The notes beneath the pieces are model-generated. The model worked only from the letters and a program-made list of their open reading frames with translations. It made no database searches and was not told the DNA's origin. The translations under genes were made by a program, and so were the position numbers. From UBA4722 sp041690995 (GTDB lineage Bacteria; Pseudomonadota; Gammaproteobacteria; DSM-16500), in assembly GCA_041690995.1 (NCBI GenBank), contig JBEPVM010000008.1, positions 1 to 40,997 of the forward strand: a stretch of 40,997 nt of DNA, in the 5' to 3' direction. Below, piece after piece: positions 25,233 to 32,456 of the stretch (position 1 is its first letter; each line of letters opens with the position of its first letter).

Positions 25233-25664
25233 TCATGTTATTTTAATACAACGTAACCATACTAATAATTGCCGATAACTGACCCTATCCATTGCATCAC
25301 GAAAAAGTATACACGATTTATTTTTTTGTTCACGCGGGATAAAAAAACGTAATAAGCAGAGAGAAGTCGTCACTGTGCTGTCGGCTCTTATTTTTCCTTC
25401 AATAAAATGCTTTCGGTTATATAAACGACATACACCCTCTGCTAGCAGTTGTAATTTCAGAATAGAGTGAGCATCGCACATGAATCCATAGACCCAAAAG
25501 ATCCGGCTGCTATAGAGGATTGTTGGAATCATCAATAATATTTTATTCCAGATGCTAAGAGGGAGCGTTAAAATAATTCCAATGCTTATAGTAAATATAA
25601 GCGTTATTAAAGTAATAAATTGCTTAGAGGGTTTAATGATGATGTCTATATTTTGCATGGTCAC
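25233..25664 (-). CDS. YgfX-like inner membrane protein (SdhE partner)
   Basis: This 143-residue protein has two adjacent hydrophobic helices (about 16-34 and 39-59) followed by a soluble C-terminus. That C-terminal part contains MCDAHSILKLQLLAEGVCRL and RDAMDRVSYRQLLVWLR, the latter like the RD......FR.L...LR ending of YgfX/CptA proteins. The identification rests mainly on position: the start overlaps the 3' end of sdhE, as in E. coli ygfYX. YgfX has been described as a toxin acting on cytoskeletal proteins and also as an SdhE-binding membrane protein. The role is unsettled. Alternative starts lie two codons apart. Confidence 0.75.
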   Translation of the reverse strand: MTMQNIDIIIKPSKQFITLITLIFTISIGIILTLPLSIWNKILLMIPTILYSSRIFWVYGFMCDAHSILKLQLLAEGVCRLYNRKHFIEGKIRADSTVTTSLCLLRFFIPREQKNKSCILFRDAMDRVSYRQLLVWLRCIKIT

Positions 25665-25896
25665 GTATTTTCTGGATGAGGGGTATAAAAGACTGATCTG
25701 AGGTGACTGCTTTGCCTGTTAACCATAAAAATAAATCTTGATCTGAAGCATCTAATAACTGTATAAACAGCGCTTGTTCGCTGTCAGACAATAGTAGAAA
25801 CGCTTCTTCCAAGAAATTTCCTAATAATACATCCAGTTCTAACATCCCACGTCTGCAAGCCCAACGTAAACGTGGCGGAATTATTTTACTCATCAA
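25633..25896 (-). CDS. sdhE: FAD assembly factor SdhE
   Basis: This 87-residue acidic helical protein carries the family hallmark RLRWACRRGMLELDVLLGNF with the conserved R-G-x-x-E surface motif. LSDSEQALFIQLLDASDQDL and FLWLTGK follow. SdhE promotes covalent attachment of FAD to SdhA of succinate dehydrogenase and to fumarate reductase. It overlaps the ygfX-like gene by 32 bases. The sdhCDAB genes are not in this window. Confidence 0.95.
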   Translation of the reverse strand: MMSKIIPPRLRWACRRGMLELDVLLGNFLEEAFLLLSDSEQALFIQLLDASDQDLFLWLTGKAVTSDQSFIPLIQKIRDHAKYRHHH

Positions 25897-25998
25897 ATAT
25901 CCTTTCTTAAAATCGTTGCTATACTTAAATCAAGAAATGTGATCATTAAAAAACACTTTATTTACAAAAGGTTACTAAAAAACAGTGGTGAGGTGACA

Positions 25999-26322
25999 AT
26001 GAAACTCATTTTTTCAGATTCTAAACAAGAATTTTTAAAGGCTCTCTATCCATTGTATAGGATTGCATGGATTGATCGTTTTATCAAGAACCTCCAACAG
26101 CCGCAGGTGAATATGCCTACTGGCGAGAATGCTTCTACTGAAAAATTTATATTAAGCCTGGGGATTTGTTTTTGTTTATTTGCGAAAAACAAGCCTGCTC
26201 TTATGAGAGACGGAAGGGTTTTAAAAGAATATGTTAATAAATATGCGGCAAAAATACCTGATACAGAAGTGCCCTTGGTGCAAGCTAAGTTATTTGAATT
26301 AATCAATAAAATTTCTAAATAA
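25999..26322 (+). CDS. Uncharacterised small helical protein
   Basis: I do not recognise this 107-residue protein. I chose the ATG at 25999 because GAGGTGA precedes it at the right distance. An upstream ATG would add 20 unlikely residues. The sequence is basic and mostly helical, with YRIAWIDRFIKNLQQ near the start, a short hydrophobic stretch LSLGICFCLFAKN in the middle and a C-terminal helix LVQAKLFELINKI. There is no signal peptide. It ends four bases before the convergent redoxin gene and is divergent from sdhE. Confidence 0.6.
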   Translation: MKLIFSDSKQEFLKALYPLYRIAWIDRFIKNLQQPQVNMPTGENASTEKFILSLGICFCLFAKNKPALMRDGRVLKEYVNKYAAKIPDTEVPLVQAKLFELINKISK

Positions 26323-26326
26323 TTAT

Positions 26327-26884
26327 TTATCTCTTCCACTTAATATTACATCCCACACTGGGCTTCTGGTTTTCTTCTATAGGTTTTTTGGCCATCAACT
26401 GATCCAATGCCAGGCTCAAATCTTTTCCTGTAACAGGACGATTATTCCCTGGTGTTGCATCATCAAACCGTCCACGATAAACACACTTGAGATGCGAATC
26501 AAAAATGTAAAAATCAGGTGTGCAAGCGGCTTGATAGGCTTTAGCGATTTCTTGTGTTTCATCAAAAAGATAAGGAAAAGTATACGGGTGTTTTTGAGCT
26601 TCTTGTCGCATCTTTTCTGGGCTGTCTTCCGGATAATTTTTACTATCATTTGAACTGATTGCAATAAAACTTATTCCTTTTTTTTCATAACTTGCAATGA
26701 CTTCAAGCAATTTTTTTTGGATATATTTCACATAAGGGCAGTGGTTGCAAATAAACATAATGACTGTTGCGATAGCTGATTTTTGCGTTTGCAGCGATAT
26801 TTGTTTTCCTGTGCGTGTATCGGGTAGTGTAAAATCAGGCGCTGGGGTGCCAAGCGGCAGCATGTTAGAGGGAGTTTCAGCCAT
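26327..26884 (-). CDS. Thioredoxin-family / AhpC-TSA-type redox protein
   Basis: This is a 185-residue protein from the ATG at 26884 (AAGGAC before it). A longer frame to 26944 adds a Lys/Ile-rich stretch unlike the family. The redoxin fold begins LGTPAPDFTLPDTRTGKQIS. The active site CNHCPYVKYI (CxxC, residues 46-49) follows a strand VIMFI. Then come ISFIAISSNDSKNYPEDSP, the cis-Pro loop CTPDFYIFD and the C-terminal PSVGCNIKWK. This is the common 'thioredoxin family' type with CNHCPYV and a final GC.IKW motif. It lacks a signal peptide, so it is probably cytoplasmic. The substrate is unknown. Confidence 0.88.
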   Translation of the reverse strand: MAETPSNMLPLGTPAPDFTLPDTRTGKQISLQTQKSAIATVIMFICNHCPYVKYIQKKLLEVIASYEKKGISFIAISSNDSKNYPEDSPEKMRQEAQKHPYTFPYLFDETQEIAKAYQAACTPDFYIFDSHLKCVYRGRFDDATPGNNRPVTGKDLSLALDQLMAKKPIEENQKPSVGCNIKWKR

Positions 26885-27008
26885 AGGTATGTCCTTATTG
26901 ACAAAGTTTTTTATCTTATACTTTATTTTTAGTTTTTTAACCAATAAAATTTTGTCTTACTCTAAAAATAGTTTATTCTACAGATATTCAGAAAAATGGG
27001 AAAATTCG

Positions 27009-28319
27009 ATGGATAAGCAAAAAATTATCAAGAGATTAAGTCTTTTAATTGTCACTATATGGGCCATCAGTGATGCCCTGGCGGGCGGTTTTCAACTCTG
27101 GAGCCAGGACGGCAGCAGCATTGGTAATTACCATGCAGGCCGTGCTGCTATTGCTGAAGATGCGAGCACTAATTTTTATAATCCTGCAGGACTTATCCGA
27201 ATTCACAACCAGCAATTATTAGTCGGTTGGACTCCCCTGACAACGGATATTCGGTTTCGTGGAACGGTTGCAACCAATACACTTGGCACAGGCCCACAGC
27301 CTGTGACAGCGCAAGGCGGCACTTTTTATTTTCTTCCCAATGTGCATTATGCAGCGCCACTGGCTGATAATTTAGTATTCGGATTGAGTGTGATGGCGCC
27401 TTTCGGTGCAGAAACAAATTATGGGTTAAATACGAATGCTCGTTATACGGCAGCGTTGTCTTCTATTTATGTGATTGACGCCGCGCCTTCCCTCGGGTTT
27501 GCCTATAACAATAAAGTATCCGTTGGTTTTGGTATGGACATAGAAAAAGCGTATGGTGAATTGAGTTTTATGACAGGATCAGCAAACCCAGCGTTAGCGA
27601 CATGGAATAAAAATACAGGTTCCAGTTATGGCTATGGTTATCATGCAGGTGTGCTGTATCAGCCTTCAGACCAGACGCGCATAGGATTTAATTATCTATC
27701 TCAAGTGATACACCATTTACATGGAGGAAGCAGCCGTTTTTCGGGGCCATTAGCTAATAATGAGGCAGGCGGTCTTCAATACGTGAATAACCTTAATATT
27801 AATATGGCGTTACCGCCCACGACAACCCTCAGTGTTTTTCATGCCATGAATGCTGCCTGGGATGTGATGGGCACAGTGATCTATACACAATGGAATTTGC
27901 TTAATCAAATAAAAGTGCAGAATATGACAGGCATCAGTGGCGGCGCTAGCAGTAATAATATTACGATGATTATTCCAGAAAATTATCGTAACACATGGAA
28001 TTATTCACTCGGCGCTAATTATCATGTCAATGAACAATGGTTTATCCGTACAGGCATAGGCTATGATGAAACCCCATCGAATAACCAATACCGTAATTTG
28101 CAACTCCCAGACAGTAATCAAGGGGCGATTGCATTGGGTACACATTTTCAAGCAACAAAAACTATCGGGTTTGATTTAGATTGGACACATTCCTTTGCGA
28201 TGAATACACGCATTCATAACCTTTCACAGGCGTCAGGGGACCAAGTGACAGTCACCAATGGTTCTGTTCAGAGCAGTGCAGATGTATATGGCTTCGAAAT
28301 GAAATGGGATATTGTCTAA
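27009..28319 (+). CDS. FadL-like outer membrane transport protein
   Basis: This is a 436-residue protein from the ATG at 27009. It has a signal peptide of about 25 residues ending in DALAG. The mature N-terminus GFQLWSQDGSSIGNYHAGRA and EDASTNFYNPAGL are the diagnostic N-terminal hatch motifs of the FadL/TodX family (long-chain fatty acid or hydrophobic compound channels). The rest shows alternating beta-barrel strands and ends in MKWDIV. The frame continues upstream to 26745, but that part overlaps the redoxin gene and is not signal-like. It is coupled to the next gene by a TAATG overlap. Confidence 0.92.
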   Translation: MDKQKIIKRLSLLIVTIWAISDALAGGFQLWSQDGSSIGNYHAGRAAIAEDASTNFYNPAGLIRIHNQQLLVGWTPLTTDIRFRGTVATNTLGTGPQPVTAQGGTFYFLPNVHYAAPLADNLVFGLSVMAPFGAETNYGLNTNARYTAALSSIYVIDAAPSLGFAYNNKVSVGFGMDIEKAYGELSFMTGSANPALATWNKNTGSSYGYGYHAGVLYQPSDQTRIGFNYLSQVIHHLHGGSSRFSGPLANNEAGGLQYVNNLNINMALPPTTTLSVFHAMNAAWDVMGTVIYTQWNLLNQIKVQNMTGISGGASSNNITMIIPENYRNTWNYSLGANYHVNEQWFIRTGIGYDETPSNNQYRNLQLPDSNQGAIALGTHFQATKTIGFDLDWTHSFAMNTRIHNLSQASGDQVTVTNGSVQSSADVYGFEMKWDIV

Positions 28320-28840
28320 TGAAAAAAATTAAAAATATTTATATTGCCTTATTCGCTTTATTTTTAGCAGATCACGCAATGGCTGGCAATCGATCTGGTG
28401 CGACTACACTCACTTTAGCAACAGCGTATTATCATTTCTCTTCCCAACGGCATTTGGATAACACCACATTACCTAATATTGCTTTAGCGTATGATTTTAC
28501 AGATCGCTGGGCATTGGAAGGCGGAGTAGGGGTGGTGAATACCAATCAAAAACCTGTGCTGGGTGGTCTAGGCGTACATGGATTTTTATATACAATTGAT
28601 GGTATTTACCGTTTTCAGCCTCACACTTCGTGGGAACCCTATTTGATCGCAGGTGTGGGTATGTTAGCGATGCGACAGAATAACTTGGATAATAACCATC
28701 AGGGTAATATCAATGCGGGCGTAGGCACGCAAGTATTTTTTGGTGAGATGATTGCATTACGGGGTGAAGTGCGTGATCTCTATACAACCACAGGTAGAAA
28801 TGATTATATGATTAATTTTGGTGTTAGCTTCTTGATTTGA
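28319..28840 (+). CDS. OmpA/OmpW-like small outer membrane beta-barrel protein
   Basis: This 173-residue protein has a signal peptide (KKIKNIYIALFALFL, cleavage after HAMA). The mature part of about 150 residues has alternating strands typical of an eight-stranded barrel: IALAYDFTDRWALEGGVGVV, IDGIYRF, WEPYLIAGVGMLAM, NAGVGTQVFF, IALRGEVRDLYT, and a C-terminal strand MINFGVSFLI. The peptidoglycan-binding OmpA domain is absent. The ATG overlaps the stop of the FadL-like gene (TAATG at 28317-28321), so both are made together. Confidence 0.85.
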   Translation: MKKIKNIYIALFALFLADHAMAGNRSGATTLTLATAYYHFSSQRHLDNTTLPNIALAYDFTDRWALEGGVGVVNTNQKPVLGGLGVHGFLYTIDGIYRFQPHTSWEPYLIAGVGMLAMRQNNLDNNHQGNINAGVGTQVFFGEMIALRGEVRDLYTTTGRNDYMINFGVSFLI

Positions 28841-28857
28841 AGAGAATGGAGAAGATA

Positions 28858-29904
28858 CTAACTTAAATCAAATCCTATCTCACGTTTTTTGTTCCCTTCA
28901 TTATCAATTACATCGAGAGCTTTTAATATTTTAAATGTTCTATTTCTGCATCCCCAAAAAGTGAATTTTTTTGCATGAGCAAATATTTGATCAGGAGTAA
29001 GCGCATTTAAGTTCTTATTTTTCAGCTTTTCTGTGATTGATTTATTTAAGGAACGACTCCTATGGAATGAGCTTCCTCCTAATAAGTTGGATCTTTTAAA
29101 TAATAAACCACTTTTTTCAAAAGACTCTTGGTATATCTTTAAAAACAACTCTAATGGAATGGATGATGAAGGATTAATATATGATGAATATTCGTCCATT
29201 AAGGCTAAAGCTTTTGGCGTTCTCCTAGTAGGGTTTTTTGTGGGGCACTGCCATTGAAAAGTATACAGATTTGTGATTCTTTCATCGGAACTATAGTATC
29301 TATTATTATCAGACTGCCATGATGTTTTAAAGATTCCAGATTGCCCTTCACGTAAAGCGGTATATATTTTTTTACACAGAGCAAGTTTCTTTCTATTTTC
29401 AAAATTTTTCCAGGCATCAGGAGGTAGAAGATATTCTTTTAGCTTTATTATCAGACAGCCTGGTATTTTTTTCTGTTGTTCCTGAAATACTAGTAAACCA
29501 AGCCTATCTGTATGGATAGTTTTTATTCTTTCTAATGCTCGGTGGTAACTCACCAAGGAAAGCGGATTTTTATAAAATTTTTGATGATATCTCCCAGTGT
29601 TATGCCAGTTTGGGCAAAGAGTATTAGGAGGAGCGGCAGCTAACCCGTCCTCGTTGTTGCAGAGAGTAACATCTGTTCCTGCAAGAAGTAGCAATAGCGT
29701 GATTTCATCATCGTGATAAGCGCCCCGAAGATTCAAGTAATAAATTTTGACGTCACTTCTAGCTATCCCAATAAGATCTATTATAGGAAAATTGATCTCT
29801 TTGGATTCATTTGGGTAAGGGTTTTCTTCTCTCAGTTGCTTTTTTGCTTTTGCAATTGAATCAGGAGTGTTCTTATATAAGAGAGACCAAAGATCAGAAG
29901 GCAT
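28858..29904 (-). CDS. Uncharacterised 348-residue protein, possible effector
   Basis: I do not recognise a domain with confidence. The protein is soluble, has no signal peptide and is rich in Lys, Asn and Leu. Residues about 40-80 (VKIYYLNLRGAYHDDEITLL, LLLAGTDVTL) resemble one or two degenerate ankyrin-like units. A helical C-terminal part (PSSSIPLELFLKIYQ, KNLNALTPDQIFAHAKK and RNRTFKILKALDVI) resembles short helical modules seen in Legionella and Rickettsiella effectors. A TATAAT at 29946-29951 and AAGGAG before the ATG (somewhat far, 14 bases) support expression. The gene sits alone between envelope genes and gltA. Secretion by a type IV system is speculation. Confidence 0.7.
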   Translation of the reverse strand: MPSDLWSLLYKNTPDSIAKAKKQLREENPYPNESKEINFPIIDLIGIARSDVKIYYLNLRGAYHDDEITLLLLLAGTDVTLCNNEDGLAAAPPNTLCPNWHNTGRYHQKFYKNPLSLVSYHRALERIKTIHTDRLGLLVFQEQQKKIPGCLIIKLKEYLLPPDAWKNFENRKKLALCKKIYTALREGQSGIFKTSWQSDNNRYYSSDERITNLYTFQWQCPTKNPTRRTPKALALMDEYSSYINPSSSIPLELFLKIYQESFEKSGLLFKRSNLLGGSSFHRSRSLNKSITEKLKNKNLNALTPDQIFAHAKKFTFWGCRNRTFKILKALDVIDNEGNKKREIGFDLS

Positions 29905-29994
29905 TATGTTTTGTTCTTCTCCTTCATTAAAAAGAAATTGAAAAAATTATACATAAATTTTTTATCTCAGGCTAGCGAAATCAGTCATGTTTCT

Positions 29995-31284
29995 TCAACC
30001 TCTTGATTTAATAGGGAGAAAATTTCTTTCTGTAGGTCCTGTATAAAGTTGTCGTGGCCGACCTAGGCGATAAGGGCTGCTAATCATTTCATTCCAATGA
30101 GCAATCCAGCCAATTGTTCTGGCAAGCGCAAAAATAACGGTAAACATATTGGTTGGGATGCCAATAGCGCTTAATGTAATCCCTGAATAAAAATCTACAT
30201 TGGGATAGAGTTTTCGTTGTATAAAATAATCGTCTTCTAATGCAATTTTTTCTAATTCCATTGCCAATTTAAAAAAAGGATCATTGCGTACGCCAACGGC
30301 TTCCAGAACTTCATAACAAGTTTGCCGCATGACTTTAGCGCGAGGGTCATAATTTTTATAAACACGATGGCCAAAGCCCATTAAACGGAAAGGATCATTG
30401 GGGTCTTTAGCGCGAGCGATATATTTACTAATCTGCGACACATCACCAATTTCATGGAGCATAGTGAGCGCGGCTTCATTAGCACCGCCATGTGCAGGAC
30501 CCCAAAGCGCTGCAATCCCTGCAGAAATACAAACAAAAGGATTAGCACCTGTCGAGCCTGCCAAACGTACAGTCGATGTCGAGGCATTTTGTTCGTGATC
30601 GGCATGCAAAGTAAAAATTTTATCAAGTGCTTTCACTAAGACAGGATCGGGTGTGGTCTCTTCGCTCGGTGTTGCAAACATCATCTGTAAAAAATTTTCT
30701 GCATAAGACATACGGTTTTGGGGCGGCATAAAAGGCTGACCAATCGAATATTTATAACACATGGCTGCGATGGTTGGCATTTTGGCAATTAAACGCAATG
30801 CTGAGCTAGCGCGGTGTTCGGGATTTTTAATATCCAGCGAATCATGATAAAAAGCAGATAATGCGCCAACGACCCCGACCATAATTGACATGGGATGTGC
30901 ATCGCGGCGAAAACCATTAAAGAAATTGCGAATTTGCTCGTGAACCATAGTATGACGATTGATTGTGTGACAAAATTCAGTATAGTGTGCGCTATCAGGC
31001 AATTCGCCATTCAATAATAAATAGCAGACTTCCAGAAAATTGGACTGTGTTGCTAGTTGGTCAATCGGATAACCTCGATATAATAAAATACCTTTCTTGC
31101 CATCAATAAAAGTAATTTTAGATTCACAAGCCGCCGTTGAGCAAAAGCCAGGATCATAAGTAAAATAACCTGCGTCCACTAATTTGCTGACATCAATCAC
31201 ATCTGAACCCAGCGTGCCTGAGAGTACATCAAACTCGGCTATTGGGGTACCATTAATGCTTAAATTCGCCTTTTGAGCAGCCAT
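29995..31284 (-). CDS. gltA: Citrate synthase (type II, hexameric Gram-negative type)
   Basis: This 429-residue enzyme condenses acetyl-CoA and oxaloacetate into citrate at the entry of the TCA cycle. The Gram-negative N-terminal domain is visible (AACESKITFIDGKKGILLYR, GYPIDQLA). Catalytic residues lie in GPAHGGANEAALTML (His), GFGHRVYKNYDPRAKV (His) and NVDFYSG (Asp). Length matches NADH-sensitive hexameric enzymes. GTGGAGAA precedes the ATG. It lies downstream of nrdAB in the same direction but 59 bases apart, probably with its own promoter. Confidence 0.98.
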   Translation of the reverse strand: MAAQKANLSINGTPIAEFDVLSGTLGSDVIDVSKLVDAGYFTYDPGFCSTAACESKITFIDGKKGILLYRGYPIDQLATQSNFLEVCYLLLNGELPDSAHYTEFCHTINRHTMVHEQIRNFFNGFRRDAHPMSIMVGVVGALSAFYHDSLDIKNPEHRASSALRLIAKMPTIAAMCYKYSIGQPFMPPQNRMSYAENFLQMMFATPSEETTPDPVLVKALDKIFTLHADHEQNASTSTVRLAGSTGANPFVCISAGIAALWGPAHGGANEAALTMLHEIGDVSQISKYIARAKDPNDPFRLMGFGHRVYKNYDPRAKVMRQTCYEVLEAVGVRNDPFFKLAMELEKIALEDDYFIQRKLYPNVDFYSGITLSAIGIPTNMFTVIFALARTIGWIAHWNEMISSPYRLGRPRQLYTGPTERNFLPIKSRG

Positions 31285-31343
31285 GCAGTTTCTCCACTTC
31301 TATCATATCTCAACTATAAAGAAGTCATTTGCGGGTTGCAAGA

Positions 31344-32438
31344 TCAATTATCCCAATTAAGTGTGCCACCTGTTTGGTATTCTGTCACACGCGTCTCAAA
31401 GAAATTTTTCTCTTTCTTCAGATCCATGATTTCACTCATCCATGGGAAAGGGTTTGTAGCGCCTGGATACTGTTGTGGCAAACCAATTTGCACACAACGG
31501 CGGTTTGCAATAAATTCCAAATATTCTTTGAACATAGTAGCGTTCATGCCTAAAACACCGCGCGGTATGGTATCAATAGCATAGGTGTATTCCATTTCCA
31601 CACCGCTCTGAATCATATTAATGGCTTCTTGTTTGAAAGCGTCTGTCCATAAATGCGGGTTTTCAATTTTAATCTGGTTAATCACATCAATGCCAAAGTT
31701 CAAGTGCATGGATTCATCGCGTAAAATATATTGTAATTGCTCAGCCGTGCCTGTCATTTTATTGCGACGACCCATGGATAAAATTTGCGTGAATCCGACA
31801 TAAAAGAAAATACCTTCAAAAATGACATAAAATGCAATTAAATCACGCAGCAATCGTTGGTCATTTTCAGGTGTGCCTGTGTGAAAGTTGGGATCTGATA
31901 AGCTTTGGGTATAAGGCAAAGACCAAGCCGCTTTGCGTGCGACAGCAGGCACTTCATGATACATATTAAATACCTCAGCTTCATCCATCCCCAGGCTTTC
32001 AATGACGTGTTGATAAGCATGCGTATGTAATGCTTCTTCAAATGCCTGGCGCAGTAAATATTGACGGCATTCTGGGTTAGTAATATGTCTATACACAGCC
32101 AGCACAAGATTATTTGCGACTAGAGAATCAGCCGTTGCAAAAAACCCTAAATTACGTTTGATAATCAGGCGCTCATCTTCTGTTAAACCATTTGGACTTT
32201 TCCAAAGCGCAATATCGGCTGACATATTAATTTCATTTGGCATCCAGTGATTCGCGCAAGCATCTAAATATTTTTGCCACGCCCATTTATATTTAAAAGG
32301 CACAAGCTGATTGAGATCTGCATAGCAATTAATAATACGCTTATCATCCACACGGATGCGAGCAGCCCCTATTTCAAAAAGCTCCAGACCAGTGGCACCC
32401 CCTGTTGGAGTAGAAGTATTTTTTCCGATATGTTCCAT
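31344..32438 (-). CDS. nrdB: Ribonucleoside-diphosphate reductase, beta subunit (class Ia)
   Basis: This 364-residue subunit houses the di-iron tyrosyl-radical cofactor. Metal ligands and context are visible in the helices with EMNMSADIALWK-type NEINMSADIALW, QAFEEALHTHAYQHVIESLG, FYVIFEGIFFYVGF and ILRDESMHLNFGIDVINQI. The C-terminus FFETRVTEYQTGGTLNW matches the tail that binds NrdA. It lies 18 bases after nrdA with GGAGAA before its ATG, so the two are co-transcribed. It supplies deoxynucleotides aerobically. Confidence 0.97.
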   Translation of the reverse strand: MEHIGKNTSTPTGGATGLELFEIGAARIRVDDKRIINCYADLNQLVPFKYKWAWQKYLDACANHWMPNEINMSADIALWKSPNGLTEDERLIIKRNLGFFATADSLVANNLVLAVYRHITNPECRQYLLRQAFEEALHTHAYQHVIESLGMDEAEVFNMYHEVPAVARKAAWSLPYTQSLSDPNFHTGTPENDQRLLRDLIAFYVIFEGIFFYVGFTQILSMGRRNKMTGTAEQLQYILRDESMHLNFGIDVINQIKIENPHLWTDAFKQEAINMIQSGVEMEYTYAIDTIPRGVLGMNATMFKEYLEFIANRRCVQIGLPQQYPGATNPFPWMSEIMDLKKEKNFFETRVTEYQTGGTLNWDN

Positions 32439-32456
32439 TTTAATTCTCCAATCTGT

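Noticed and set aside
26745..27008. Extended N-terminus of the FadL-like protein
   Set aside because: It overlaps the redoxin coding region on the other strand, and the ATG at 27009 begins a proper signal peptide.
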